From positions 1 through 50,336 of the forward strand of contig CADCVD010000025.1 of the NCBI GenBank assembly GCA_902806055.1: a stretch of 50,336 nt of DNA, given 5' to 3'. Of this stretch, positions 41,902 through 49,977 are shown in pieces. Source of the DNA: an uncultured Rubrobacteraceae bacterium (GTDB taxonomy: Bacteria; Actinomycetota; Rubrobacteria; Rubrobacterales; Rubrobacteraceae). The notes under the pieces were generated by a model that searched no databases, had not been told where the DNA came from, and worked only from the letters and a program-made list of their open reading frames with translations. The position numbers and the translations under genes are program-made. Position 1 is the first letter of the stretch; every line of letters starts with the position of its first letter.

Positions 41902-42267
41902 ATGACCGGCGTGTACCCGCTCCCCCAAGAACTGGCCCGCCATGCGCGGGATGCTGCTTTTGACCCCGATGAGCTGTGCAGAGCCTGCCGAGAAGCGGGG
42001 GAGAGGCTCGGGCGGGAGGATGCGGGGGAGTCACGGTTCCGCTCGGCAGCGGAGATGGTCGAGATGTGGCGAGGTCTTGACTTGCCGGCGTGGGTGACGC
42101 CCTACGTTCTCCGGGATGCGCGACTCGGATATCTGACCGGTTATGGAGAGGCGCTCGTCTCCGGAGGGCTGGCGGAGGAACGGGTCGAAGAAGCGGCGCG
42201 GGCGCGCTGGGGCAAGGGGTGGCAGAAGAGGCTCGCAGTAGCCCGCAAGAGAGAAGTCGAGGGTTGA
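41902..42267 (+). CDS. Conserved-looking hypothetical protein
   Basis: A 121-residue soluble protein rich in charged residues: YPLPQELARHARDAAFDPDE, CRACREAGERLGREDAGES, AEMVEMWRGLDLPAWVTPYV and YLTGYGEALVSGG. It has a CRAC cysteine pair but no full metal site and no recognised domain. ATG start with a weak ribosome binding site (AAGGGACCG). Codon use matches neighbouring genes, so it is probably real. Confidence 0.6.
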   Translation: MTGVYPLPQELARHARDAAFDPDELCRACREAGERLGREDAGESRFRSAAEMVEMWRGLDLPAWVTPYVLRDARLGYLTGYGEALVSGGLAEERVEEAARARWGKGWQKRLAVARKREVEG

Positions 42268-42337
42268 GACCCGCCTCCCCGTGCTACCATCGGCTGTGGA
42301 AGCATCGTATATAAGCATCGGAGGCGGGCCGTGGAGC

Positions 42338-42700
42338 TCAAGCTCTACAATCTAGGTAGATGACCTTACGCCCGGCGGACCAGGATGGTACTGCACGAAA
42401 AAGGCGTGGAGTGTCTTTCTCACAAACACTCCTGAGACCGTCCGGGAAGGCTACTCCGCGCACCTCGAAGGAGCCGTCGGGCGCGAGGGGGATTTCGATG
42501 CGCAGCAGCGCGTAGAACCTCTGGCGTTGTTCGGCCGTGAGAGAGTCGAGGGCGTTGGGTGCTATTTCGGCGTAGGACTCTAGCAGGGCATCCCGGTCGG
42601 CTTCGAGTTGGGCTATATGATCCTGGTAGTCTCTCAGCGCTTCCAGTTCTCTCAGTGCCGTCTTGCGGGTCTCCTCCAGGACGTGGGTCGCGGGCCTCCA
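42338..42700 (-). pseudogene. C-terminal remnant of a large serine recombinase
   Basis: On the minus strand, in the frame ending with TGA at 42338-42340, a clear helical sequence appears: RKTALRELEALRDYQDHIAQ, LEADRDALLESYAEIAP, ALDSLTAEQRQRFYALL, then PDGSFEVRGVAF. This is the coiled-coil and tail pattern seen at the C-terminus of large serine recombinases/resolvases of actinobacteria and their phages. There is no start codon, and the catalytic and zinc-ribbon domains are missing; reading upstream of ~42700 loses the pattern. The last ~20 codons past ~42400 are not recombinase-like. Taken as the relic of an integrated element. Confidence 0.6.
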
Positions 42701-42807
42701 CGAGGTTCGGTGGTCTTGACAGGCTCTCGCAGATAATCGGAGGAGCGGGGGGTTTAGGAACCTAGTAGCATGCAGGGCGGGGAGAGGATCTGGAAAGGGG
42801 ATCTGCT

Positions 42808-44268
42808 ATGCCGAGCAGCGAAGAGTTATGCCGGATGGAGGCGTTCGAGCTTGCCAGGCGGGTACGTGCGAAGGAGGTCTCGCCGATCGAGGTCGTGGAC
42901 GCGGTGTTCGAACGAATGGATCGCCTTGAGCCGGAGTTACACGCTTTCTGCACCCCGACGCCGGATATTGCCCGCGAGGAGGCGCAGCGGCTGGAGCGGG
43001 AGATCTCTAGCGGAGGGGCCCCCGGTCCTCTGGCGGGTGTTCCGGTCGGCATCAAGGACCTGCACGCCGTGAAGGGTGTCCGGATGGTCCTGGGCTCCCA
43101 CGCCTACAAGGACTTCGTCCCTGACGAGGACGATGTGGCGGTCGAACGCCTGAAGGACGCGGGAGCGATAGTCCTCGGCAAGACCAACGTGCCGGAGTTC
43201 GGCTACAGTGGGGTGGGACACAACCCCGTCTTCGAGACGACCACCAACCCCTGGGACACAAGCCTGACGCCCGGCGGCTCCAGCGCGGGTTCGGGGGCGG
43301 CCGTCGCCTCCGGGATGGGTCCGATCGCCCTGGGCAGCGACGGTGGAGGCTCGGTGCGCATCCCGGCTAGCTTCTGCGGGCTCTTCGGCATGAAGGCCTC
43401 GATGGGCCGGGTTCCCCTCTACCCGAGCTGTCGCGACGAGCGCTACCCTGGAGCTTCGGGGTGGGAGTCGCTGGAACACATAGGCCCGATGAGCCGCACC
43501 GTGCGCGACGGCGCCCTCATGCTCTCTGTGATGGCCGGCTCCGACGACCGCGACCGGCTCTCCATCCCCCAAGAGTCCGGCTTCGACCCTTTGGAGGCGA
43601 TAGATGGTGAACTACCCCAGGGCTTGCGCGTCGCCTACAGCTCCGACTGGGGCTACGCGGCCGTCGACCCGGAGGTGCGGAAGGTAGTCGGCGAAGCCGT
43701 CAAGGTCTTCGAGGATGATCTCGGCTGCACCGTTGAGGATGCCCACCCCGGCTTCGAGGATCCTTACGAGGGATTCTGGGGTCTCGTCATCATGGAGACC
43801 GACCTCGCAGGCATGCGCAAGATGGCTGAGGAACTCGGGGAGAAGATGTCGCCGCACCTGCGGGAGGTCCTGGAGGTGGATTGGAAGGCAGAGGACATAA
43901 CGAACGCGGTGATGACCCGGAAGGCCGTCTACAACAAGATGTGGCGCTTCATGCGCGACTACGACCTGCTCATCACGCCGACGCTCGCGGTGCCGCCGTT
44001 CGAGACGGGCATCCAGGGCCCAGAGGTCATAGATAGCCGGGAAGTCGAGCCGTTCTACTGGCTCTCGTTCACGCTACCGATCAACATGACCGGACAACCG
44101 GCGGCAACGGTCCCTGCCGGGTTCACCGAGGGAGGCTTGCCGGTGGGGATGCAGATCGTTGGGCGCCACCTCGACGATGCGCTAGTCCTGAAAGCATCGG
44201 CGGCCTTCGAAGCGGCGAGGCCGTGGAAGAACCGCTGGCCCAAACTGCTCGAAGAAGTGGGCCCGTAG
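42808..44268 (+). CDS. Amidase (amidase signature family, GatA-like)
   Basis: A 486-residue amidase signature enzyme. The Ser-cisSer-Lys triad is visible: K83 (VGIKDLHAV), S158 in GGSSAGSGAA, and nucleophile S182 in SDGGGSVRIPASFCG. N-terminal ELARRVRAKEVSPIEVVDAV and C-terminal LPINMTGQPAATVPAGF, GLPVGMQIVGRHLDD are typical. No gatB or gatC is adjacent, so this is probably a free-standing amidase rather than the tRNA amidotransferase subunit. ATG start behind GGAAAGGGG. Monocistronic or co-transcribed with the DehI-like gene 61 bases downstream. Confidence 0.92.
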   Translation: MPSSEELCRMEAFELARRVRAKEVSPIEVVDAVFERMDRLEPELHAFCTPTPDIAREEAQRLEREISSGGAPGPLAGVPVGIKDLHAVKGVRMVLGSHAYKDFVPDEDDVAVERLKDAGAIVLGKTNVPEFGYSGVGHNPVFETTTNPWDTSLTPGGSSAGSGAAVASGMGPIALGSDGGGSVRIPASFCGLFGMKASMGRVPLYPSCRDERYPGASGWESLEHIGPMSRTVRDGALMLSVMAGSDDRDRLSIPQESGFDPLEAIDGELPQGLRVAYSSDWGYAAVDPEVRKVVGEAVKVFEDDLGCTVEDAHPGFEDPYEGFWGLVIMETDLAGMRKMAEELGEKMSPHLREVLEVDWKAEDITNAVMTRKAVYNKMWRFMRDYDLLITPTLAVPPFETGIQGPEVIDSREVEPFYWLSFTLPINMTGQPAATVPAGFTEGGLPVGMQIVGRHLDDALVLKASAAFEAARPWKNRWPKLLEEVGP

Positions 44269-44329
44269 AGGTAAGGGTGGGGAATCGCTCGATGCTAGTA
44301 TCTTTAACGAAGATGAGAGGAGCCGGCGA

Positions 44330-45220
44330 GTGACGAGCTACCGGAGGTTTCCACAGGTTGACCACGCCGACGCGGCCGGAGAGTTGAAGGAGATCTACGA
44401 TGATATCCAGGCCTCGCTACGGGTCGCGTGGGTCGCTTTCGCTTGCCGGGTTCTCGCCGGCTTTCCCGGCTACCTGCCACTCGCTTGGCGTGCGGCCAAA
44501 CCGAATCTCGCGACGCGGTATGCGGAGCGAGCCGCCGACGAGTTGCGCGGGCTAGCTTTGCTTCCCGGGCCCGAACCGCCGGATGCCAGGTCCAGACTGC
44601 GAGAGTTGGGGTGGGATGACGCGCGGCTCGACGAGGTGCGGCAGGCGCTCGACCTCCTCAACTATGGTAATCCGAAGTACATGCTGCTCATCACCGCCTG
44701 GTCGGAGGCGTTCCAGGACCGATCCTCCGTCGGAGAAGATCTCTCCCTGGAGAATGCGTCCCAGATTCCGTACGGTCTGCCCGAAGGAGTCACCCCCCTC
44801 AAGCTGGTGGACCCGGATAGTGCCTCCCCCGAGGTGCAGGCTCTCTTCAAGCGTGTCACCGATTCGCACTTTCACCACGGCGCATCCAGCGACTACCGGG
44901 TTCTGGCGAACTGGCCGGAGTACCTCCAACTCGCTCTCGACCAGGCGCTCGATCCGGTGGTGCGCACGGAAACCTACGACGGGGTAGCCCGTACGCTGCT
45001 CATGCGATCCCGCGAGTTGGTCCGCAGCTTCCCATCCCCCGCCGGGATCAGCCAAGACGCGCTCGCTGATTCGTGTTCCCCCTCGGAGATCGCTGGCCTG
45101 ACCGGGCTGCTGTTCATGTACCAACGGTTCATCTGCGATGTCACCATTGACATGGTCCGGCTGAAGCAGGCTCTCGATGGATCCAAGGCGGCCACGACTT
45201 CGCCGTTCCCGGTCCCGTAA
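44330..45220 (+). CDS. DehI-like (2-haloacid dehalogenase family) protein
   Basis: A 296-residue, mostly alpha-helical protein made of two related halves (each with a LKEIYDDIQASLRV- or VQALFKRVTDS-type helix followed by a PGYLPLAW or PEYLQLAL segment), the internal repeat characteristic of DehI. DehI of Pseudomonas hydrolyses both D- and L-2-haloacids. I cannot confirm the catalytic Asp and Asn by eye, and many family members are of unknown activity, so dehalogenation is not asserted. GTG start with GAGGAGCC upstream. Confidence 0.75.
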   Translation: MTSYRRFPQVDHADAAGELKEIYDDIQASLRVAWVAFACRVLAGFPGYLPLAWRAAKPNLATRYAERAADELRGLALLPGPEPPDARSRLRELGWDDARLDEVRQALDLLNYGNPKYMLLITAWSEAFQDRSSVGEDLSLENASQIPYGLPEGVTPLKLVDPDSASPEVQALFKRVTDSHFHHGASSDYRVLANWPEYLQLALDQALDPVVRTETYDGVARTLLMRSRELVRSFPSPAGISQDALADSCSPSEIAGLTGLLFMYQRFICDVTIDMVRLKQALDGSKAATTSPFPVP

Positions 45221-45703
45221 CCCGGATCGCGGAAGGAGACACGATGCTCGGTCTACCACGCTCACAGTCGGGCGAGGATGAACGGACTCCCGACTGACCG
45301 CAAGTCAAACATCTTCGGACTCATCCGTTCCCCTCCGTAGGATAAAGAGCAGATGGTCGAGCGCTCAGACTCTCTTAGCTGAATAAGAGCGAAGATTCAG
45401 GGTGCCATGCCCTCCTGAGCGCCGCGTCGCGGTCGGTGATGAACGTTACGGTGCGTACGGCGGCATCAACGCCAAGAGAGCAGCCCGGGGTGGTTGCGCG
45501 AGCGGGAACCTACGAGGATGTTTCGGGTTTCCGAGAAGACCTCTTCCCGGCATCTCGGTGAATAGCGGCAACTGGCCCTCTTACTTGGCGTGATCCTTTG
45601 AGAGGTTACCTTGCGCCAGACCTTCCGTTACCCCTGACTGGCGAATAGAGTAAAAGCGTAAGCGAAGCTTATGCCGGGGAAGGCGAGAGAGGAAGACCAA
45701 CGC
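45221..45703. other. Non-coding stretch with weak hairpin and repeat copy
   Basis: About 480 bases without a convincing gene. It holds a weak hairpin after the DehI-like gene (CAGTCGGG at 45265-45272 with CCCGACTG at 45289-45296, 16-base loop) and one copy of the dispersed repeat (45527-45575). Nothing else recognised on either strand. Confidence 0.6.
45527..45575 (+). repeat. Dispersed repeat, copy A
   Basis: GTTTCCGAGAAGACCTCTTC followed by CGGCATCTCGGTGAATAGCG. The core CTCGGTGAATAG lies at 45554-45565 and recurs at 48304-48315 and 49566-49577; the preceding GTTTCCG.GAA..CTCTT part is shared with the 49540 copy. Confidence 0.65.
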
Positions 45704-46528
45704 ATGAATGCTCAGCCCTCAACACCAAACTTAGCCGCGATCAAGCAGCGTCAGCAGAAGGCGTGGTCTACAGGAGACTACACAAAGGTAGGCGTCATCT
45801 TCGTCGTCATCGCTGAGATGCTCTGCGAAGCTGTAGATCTTCGCCCCGGTCGGCGGGTACTCGACGTAGCGACAGGGCACGGTAACGCAGCCCTCGCTGC
45901 AGCCCGCCGCTTTTGCGAAGTCATCGGCATCGACTACGTCCCGGATGTGCTTGAAGTCGGGCGTAAGCGAGCCACTGCTGAGGGCCTGCTGGTCGACTTC
46001 CAGGAGGGCGATGCTGAGGAGATCCCCTTCCCCGACGCCTCCTTTGACTACGTGCTCTCTACTCTCGGGGCGATGTTCGCCCCCGACCAGGAGAAGACGG
46101 CGAGCGAGCTGCTTAGAGTATGCAAGCCTGGAGGCAAGATCGGGATGGCCAACTTCACGCCTGACGGATTCGGTGGGGAGATCGGCAAACTCACAGCGAA
46201 GTATCTGCCTCCTTCGCCTCCCGGCCTGAAGCCTCCTTTCCTGTGGGGCACGGAGGAGAGGTTACGCGAGCTTTTAGGCGAGGGAGTTAGCTCGCTTGAA
46301 GTTCAGCGGCGCAGCTTCGTCTTCCGCTACCCCTCCCCGCAGTTCTACATAGACCTCTCGCGGGAACACGTTGCTGTGATCAGACTAGCCCTTGAGGGAC
46401 TCGATGCGAGTAAACAGGAAGCGCTGTTGAACGCCTTAGAGGACATTGTCCACCGTTTCAACCGCTCAGGCGACGAGACGATGATGGTACCAAGTGACTA
46501 CCTCGAGGTGGTTGCAGTCAGGCGCTGA
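45704..46528 (+). CDS. Class I SAM-dependent methyltransferase (UbiE-like)
   Basis: A 274-residue methyltransferase. Motif I is VLDVATGHGNAALAAARR, the acidic residue of motif II lies in VIGIDYVPDVLEVG, then FQEGDAEEIPFPDASFDYVL and RVCKPGGKIGMANF. The C-terminal half (REHVAVIRLALEGLDASKQ) resembles small-molecule/UbiE-type enzymes. Substrate unknown. ATG 45704 is preferred over ATG 45671 because AGAGAGGAAG precedes it at the right distance. Monocistronic; a long inverted repeat follows at 46600. Confidence 0.85.
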   Translation: MNAQPSTPNLAAIKQRQQKAWSTGDYTKVGVIFVVIAEMLCEAVDLRPGRRVLDVATGHGNAALAAARRFCEVIGIDYVPDVLEVGRKRATAEGLLVDFQEGDAEEIPFPDASFDYVLSTLGAMFAPDQEKTASELLRVCKPGGKIGMANFTPDGFGGEIGKLTAKYLPPSPPGLKPPFLWGTEERLRELLGEGVSSLEVQRRSFVFRYPSPQFYIDLSREHVAVIRLALEGLDASKQEALLNALEDIVHRFNRSGDETMMVPSDYLEVVAVRR

Positions 46529-46599
46529 GCTTCCGACAAGAGGTGTTCTGGGAAACTACCAGTAGTCGGAGCTATGAGAAGTTTAGAGCCTCTGTAGCA

Positions 46600-46654
46600 T
46601 GGAGGCTTAAGAAGAGGGGCGGGAGGAATAGCCTAGCCTCTTCTTAAGCCTCCA
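46600..46654. terminator. Bidirectional hairpin between methyltransferase and OsmC genes
   Basis: A perfect 18-bp inverted repeat (46600-46617 with 46637-46654) and a 19-base loop, placed between two convergent genes: 72 bases after the methyltransferase stop and 20 bases beyond the OsmC-family stop at 46674. Neither side has a good U-tract. Confidence 0.65.
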
Positions 46655-46673
46655 GTGGAAGTCGTACCTACTA

Positions 46674-47144
46674 CTACTTGGTGGTGAGGTTCAACTCGCT
46701 CGTGATCTCTATGGCGGGTTTGATGGACGCTGACACTGGACAGCTATCCTCGTACACCTTGACCACGCGCTCTATGGTCTCCCGGTCCTTCTCCTCCGCT
46801 GTCAGATGGAGGGTCTGTTTAATTCTCTTAAGCACCAGTACCTTGTTCTCTATCTCTACCTCACCAACAGTCTCAGCATAGAGGCTGTCCTTATCGAAGG
46901 AAACGTGACGCGCTGACAGCGCGCCTGAGAAGGTACCCAGCAGTCAGCCACCAGCCGAGGCTACCAGATAGTCAAGGGTAGATGCGTGAGGTTCCACTTC
47001 GTCTGGTGAGACTCCATAGTGTTCGGCGATCTCACCGTGAGCACCGAACAACACGGACTCCTCCTCCCCTGGGAGGTCCGCCTGCCGGATCATGCCCCGA
47101 ACAGGATCTACCCTAACTCTTGATACGTACGCTACCTCAGACAC
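46674..47144 (-). CDS. OsmC-family protein with in-frame TGA; candidate selenoprotein
   Basis: A 156-residue OsmC/Ohr-family protein if the TGA at 46944-46946 is read through. Before the TGA: VLFGAHGEIAEHYGVSPDEV and TLDYLVASAGG; after it LLGTFSGALSARHVSF, ENKVLVLKRIKQTLHL and YEDSCPVSASIKPAIEI, ending at TAG. The TGA (position 67) is exactly where OsmC proteins have their first redox Cys (SAGGC-type), and the second, C135 in SCPVS, is intact. The 89 residues after TGA are in one open frame with full family character. An 8-bp hairpin with GTC loop starts 18 bases after TGA. GTG start behind AGGGAG. OsmC proteins reduce organic hydroperoxides. Alternative: a nonsense mutation. Confidence 0.75.
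46907..46925 (-). promoter_or_regulatory. SECIS-like hairpin after the OsmC TGA
   Basis: In the minus-strand mRNA an eight-pair stem (one G-U) closes the three-base loop GUC. The loop lies 26 bases downstream of the UGA, within the 16-37 base window of the published bacterial SECIS pattern, and its first base is G as that pattern requires. Confidence 0.55.
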
Positions 47145-47344
47145 CAGTGAGCTCCCTTTGCTGGTTGCTTCTATATAAGCAACCTCTACCCCAACAGGCC
47201 GGATACAAACTCATAAGAGGGCTGAAGAGCTTCATGCCCCATTCTCTGTTCACCCACCTTACGAGAGGACGTTTTCTCGGAAACTCACGGCTTCCGGTGT
47301 AGAGTCTTCTCGGAAGTCCGCGGAGCAGAATTTGTGACGAAGGA

Positions 47345-48172
47345 CTAGGCGGGATGTCCACCTCTCATAAACGCCTCTAGGTCTCGCATGACCCACTCCG
47401 GGCGCTCCCAGGCCACCGCGTGGCCAGTCTCCGGGTACACCCTCAGCGTCGCATTGGGGATCGCCGCCGCGCGCCACTCTTGTTCCTCACGAGGCAAGAT
47501 GCCGTCTCGCTCCCCCCACAAGATCAACGTCGGCACGCTAATCTCAGCGAGCCGCGGCGTATCATCGAGCGTGAGCACCACCCCCTCATAGTAGTCGCGC
47601 CAGACGTGGGCAGGGACCTTGAGGCTTTCTTCGAGAGCTGCTGAAAGAAACTCTTCCGGAACCGGGTGATGGATCACGCTTAAGTGGAACTCGCTAACGA
47701 ACTCGGGTGGGACGGGATCGTTCAATGCAAGAATCTCCTGCCCTTTCTCAATGACGGCCTCCTTGTTCAGCAGCGTCGTTGGCGAACCGATCAGGACGAG
47801 GCGGCTAACACGGTGCAGATGGCTCAGCGCCATCCGCTGCGCGATCATGCCGCCGGATGAGTCCCCAACGAGGGTTGCCTCCTCGACCCCGACGGCCTCC
47901 ATGAACGCGTCGATATCGGCGGCGAAGTTGTCCGCTGTATAGCAGCATTCGGGCTTATCTGAGTTCCCGTGTCCACGCTGGTCGGGTGCTAAGGCGTGGT
48001 ACTCAGGCGAGAGCAAGGCAAGCACCCGGCTGAAAGCAAACCACGAGTCGACGTACCCATGGAGAAATATGATTGCTTCCCCCATTCGGTCACCCTGCTC
48101 AGCATAGTGGAGCTTCAGGCCTGTCGAGAGGTACGTTGTGGCAAACTCCACACTCTTCGGCTGGTGCATCAT
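47345..48172 (-). CDS. Alpha/beta hydrolase
   Basis: A 275-residue cytosolic alpha/beta-fold hydrolase. Nucleophile S105 in GDSSGG, acid D223 in GERDGI and H251 in ETGHAVAWERP form the triad; FLHGYVDSWFAF carries the oxyanion-hole HG motif. The cap domain (about 131-205) is helical. The general shape fits epoxide-hydrolase or haloalkane-dehalogenase-like enzymes, but the residue after the Ser (Ser, not Trp) gives no specific answer. ATG start behind GGAGGTAAATG. It stands between two repeat-bearing intergenic regions. Confidence 0.9.
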   Translation of the reverse strand: MMHQPKSVEFATTYLSTGLKLHYAEQGDRMGEAIIFLHGYVDSWFAFSRVLALLSPEYHALAPDQRGHGNSDKPECCYTADNFAADIDAFMEAVGVEEATLVGDSSGGMIAQRMALSHLHRVSRLVLIGSPTTLLNKEAVIEKGQEILALNDPVPPEFVSEFHLSVIHHPVPEEFLSAALEESLKVPAHVWRDYYEGVVLTLDDTPRLAEISVPTLILWGERDGILPREEQEWRAAAIPNATLRVYPETGHAVAWERPEWVMRDLEAFMRGGHPA

Positions 48173-48266
48173 TTACCTCCTCCCCGCACGCATCTCACGG
48201 GGTAGGATGATCACTAAACGCTAGCATGGTGCCACCCAGCGAAACTCGATGCACCCGAAGAAGCGT

Positions 48267-48325
48267 TATTCACCGAATTGCCGCTAAGAGGTCTTCTAGG
48301 CAGCTCGGTGAATAGAGGCAACGGG
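48267..48325. repeat. Dispersed repeat, copy B (palindromic)
   Basis: TATTCACCGA (48267-48276) and TCGGTGAATA (48305-48314) form a 10-bp inverted pair, extended inward by TTGCC/GGCAG, enclosing CGCTAAGAGGTCTTCTA. The right arm contains the core CTCGGTGAATAG. Lies between the two alpha/beta hydrolase genes. Confidence 0.65.
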
Positions 48326-48361
48326 ATAGTCCTCAAGCCTCCTCCCTAGTGGTTTGTCGCT

Positions 48362-49429
48362 TCATATACTGCTGCCGTTTCGTGCTGCGTCTACGACCTG
48401 GCGGATGGCATCTATTACAAGATCGGGTTGTTCCATCTGGATGTAATGCCCGCTGTCCTCCGCGATGATTTGCTCTGAATTTTGTGAGGCTTGCGCTAAG
48501 GCTGCTTGAGTTCGGGTGTGAGCCTCGTCCAATTGGTCCATCTGCTCTTGTGAGAGGGCCATGCCCTCTAATTGGAGAGGTCCTGCGGTCAGGACTATCA
48601 ACGGTTCGTCCCCCAACAACATGGGAGCGGCGAGTTGCTCTTCGAAGCTCTCCCCAATGGAAGATGTCTCGTCTGCGGATTCGTAGAGTTGGCGAGTACT
48701 GGTACTGATAGCGAGTACCGCGTCTACAGAATCGGGCGGCAGTTCCGAGAAGGGATAGCTTACTGGCCCGAGCATGTTAGCTAGGCGAACTACCCCGATC
48801 GTAGCGTAAATTTTGATCCACACCGGCGATCCCTGTAATGACTGGGTTATAGACAGCAAGTCCAAATCTTCGAGTGCCGAGTCGACCAACACCATCCCCA
48901 CGACTTCGTCCGGGTACTGGCTGGCGTAAAGTTGCATGTTCGTCCCGCCGAGCGAGTGACCGACCAGCACGTAAGGCCCTTGAACCCCGGCGTTGTCCAG
49001 CAAGGTATGGAGCTCTTCAACAAAGTGCTGGCTCGTGCGCGGTTGGACGCCCGGCTCGCTCCAACCGGCGCCGCCACGGTCATAGGTGCATACGCGCGTG
49101 AATCCCGCGACCTCCGGCTGAACCAGCTGCCAATCCAACACGCTACCACCGAGCCCGGAATCCATCACAACGGTCGGTGCTTCTCCTCCTCCTTCTCCCG
49201 TGCAGTAGAGATGCAAGCTGTAGCCGCCCACGTCGACCATCTCGCCGGGGGCCGGATACCTGTATTCGTCGATCTTGGTGGCCACGAACTGGTAGACCAC
49301 GCCCGCGAGCAGCAGGAAGACAACCAACCCGGCTAACCCGAGAAAAAGGCGCTTCGTCCACCGCCAAAGCCGACGACTACGCCCGTTGTGTGGGGTGGTG
49401 GGTTGCTGATCCGTTTGAGGCTGTGTCAC
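48362..49429 (-). CDS. Membrane-anchored alpha/beta hydrolase
   Basis: A 355-residue hydrolase with a hydrophilic N-terminus, one membrane helix (about 28-50) and an outward-facing alpha/beta domain. Nucleophile S159 in VGHSLGG; the His is in EDSGHYIQMEQPDLV; MDSGLGGSVLDWQ near residue 90 and CTYDRGGAGWSEPG are typical of this branch of actinobacterial lipase/esterase-like proteins. No lipobox. GTG start at 49427-49429. Substrate unknown. Same strand as the other hydrolase, 189 bases upstream of it, probably separately transcribed. Confidence 0.88.
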   Translation of the reverse strand: MTQPQTDQQPTTPHNGRSRRLWRWTKRLFLGLAGLVVFLLLAGVVYQFVATKIDEYRYPAPGEMVDVGGYSLHLYCTGEGGGEAPTVVMDSGLGGSVLDWQLVQPEVAGFTRVCTYDRGGAGWSEPGVQPRTSQHFVEELHTLLDNAGVQGPYVLVGHSLGGTNMQLYASQYPDEVVGMVLVDSALEDLDLLSITQSLQGSPVWIKIYATIGVVRLANMLGPVSYPFSELPPDSVDAVLAISTSTRQLYESADETSSIGESFEEQLAAPMLLGDEPLIVLTAGPLQLEGMALSQEQMDQLDEAHTRTQAALAQASQNSEQIIAEDSGHYIQMEQPDLVIDAIRQVVDAARNGSSI

Positions 49430-49539
49430 ACCGCTTATTATCCTCTATAGCTCTTTGATCGAATTTGCGATCCGCCACCTGAGCTACAGCTTACGCCGCC
49501 GGTCGGCGCGGCGCGACTCTTGTAAGAAGGGTGAAGCGA

Positions 49540-49580
49540 GTTTCCGGGAAACGTCTTAGCGGCAACTCGGTGAATAGACG
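49540..49580 (+). repeat. Dispersed repeat, copy C
   Basis: GTTTCCGGGAAACGTCTTAG followed by CGGCAACTCGGTGAATAG. Shares the core (49566-49577) with copies A and B; downstream CAAGCCTCCTC (near 49600) also matches the sequence just after copy B. Precedes the small secreted protein gene. Confidence 0.65.
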
Positions 49581-49722
49581 TCTCTCTCTCTGGCGCAAGC
49601 CTCCTCTGCCGCCAACTCGGTGGGTAAGTCGGTGGGTGGAAGTCATTCCGGATTCGCCGCCGGGGACGTATGGTTATAGGTGTAGCGGCCTACCGGAGGT
49701 TGCTCCGATTAGGAGATTGTAC

Positions 49723-49974
49723 ATGAAGCGCATCATTTCGGTACTTGCGGTAATGACGATAATGGCGGCGATGGTGGTAGCTACGGCTGCTCCGGCATTC
49801 GCCAAGTCCTTTGCCAGCGACTCTGACGAGTTCGGGCCCAGTCGCGGGAGTAACTACGGCCATTGTAAGGGGCCAGTAGGGCCAGGCAATGGAAACACAA
49901 CCGCTGAATTTAATCCTAGCTACAACGGGGGGCCGACCAACGCAGACGGCGGCGAACTCTGCTCAAAGCAGTAA
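49723..49974 (+). CDS. Small secreted protein, unknown
   Basis: An 83-residue precursor with a classical signal peptide (MKRIISVLAVMTIMAAMVV, cleavage likely after AFA near residue 28). The mature ~56 residues are Gly/Asn/Ser-rich with two cysteines (GHCKGP and GELCSKQ) that may form a disulfide. ATG 49723 is chosen because TAGGAG lies upstream and the signal peptide follows; the frame is open further upstream but through repeat copy C. No family recognised. Confidence 0.75.
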   Translation: MKRIISVLAVMTIMAAMVVATAAPAFAKSFASDSDEFGPSRGSNYGHCKGPVGPGNGNTTAEFNPSYNGGPTNADGGELCSKQ

Positions 49975-49977
49975 AGC

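Noticed and set aside
42420-42701. 93-codon minus-strand frame
   Set aside because: Wrong frame; the neighbouring minus-strand frame shows the serine-recombinase pattern instead.
46944-47144. OsmC gene as a simple 66-residue protein or plain pseudogene
   Set aside because: The frame after TGA is intact and family-like to its normal end, the TGA sits at the redox Cys, and a SECIS-like hairpin follows; a plain nonsense mutation remains the main alternative.
47145-47344. Gene in the gap between OsmC and the alpha/beta hydrolase
   Set aside because: Only short frames without ribosome binding sites; contains at most a degenerate copy of the dispersed repeat.
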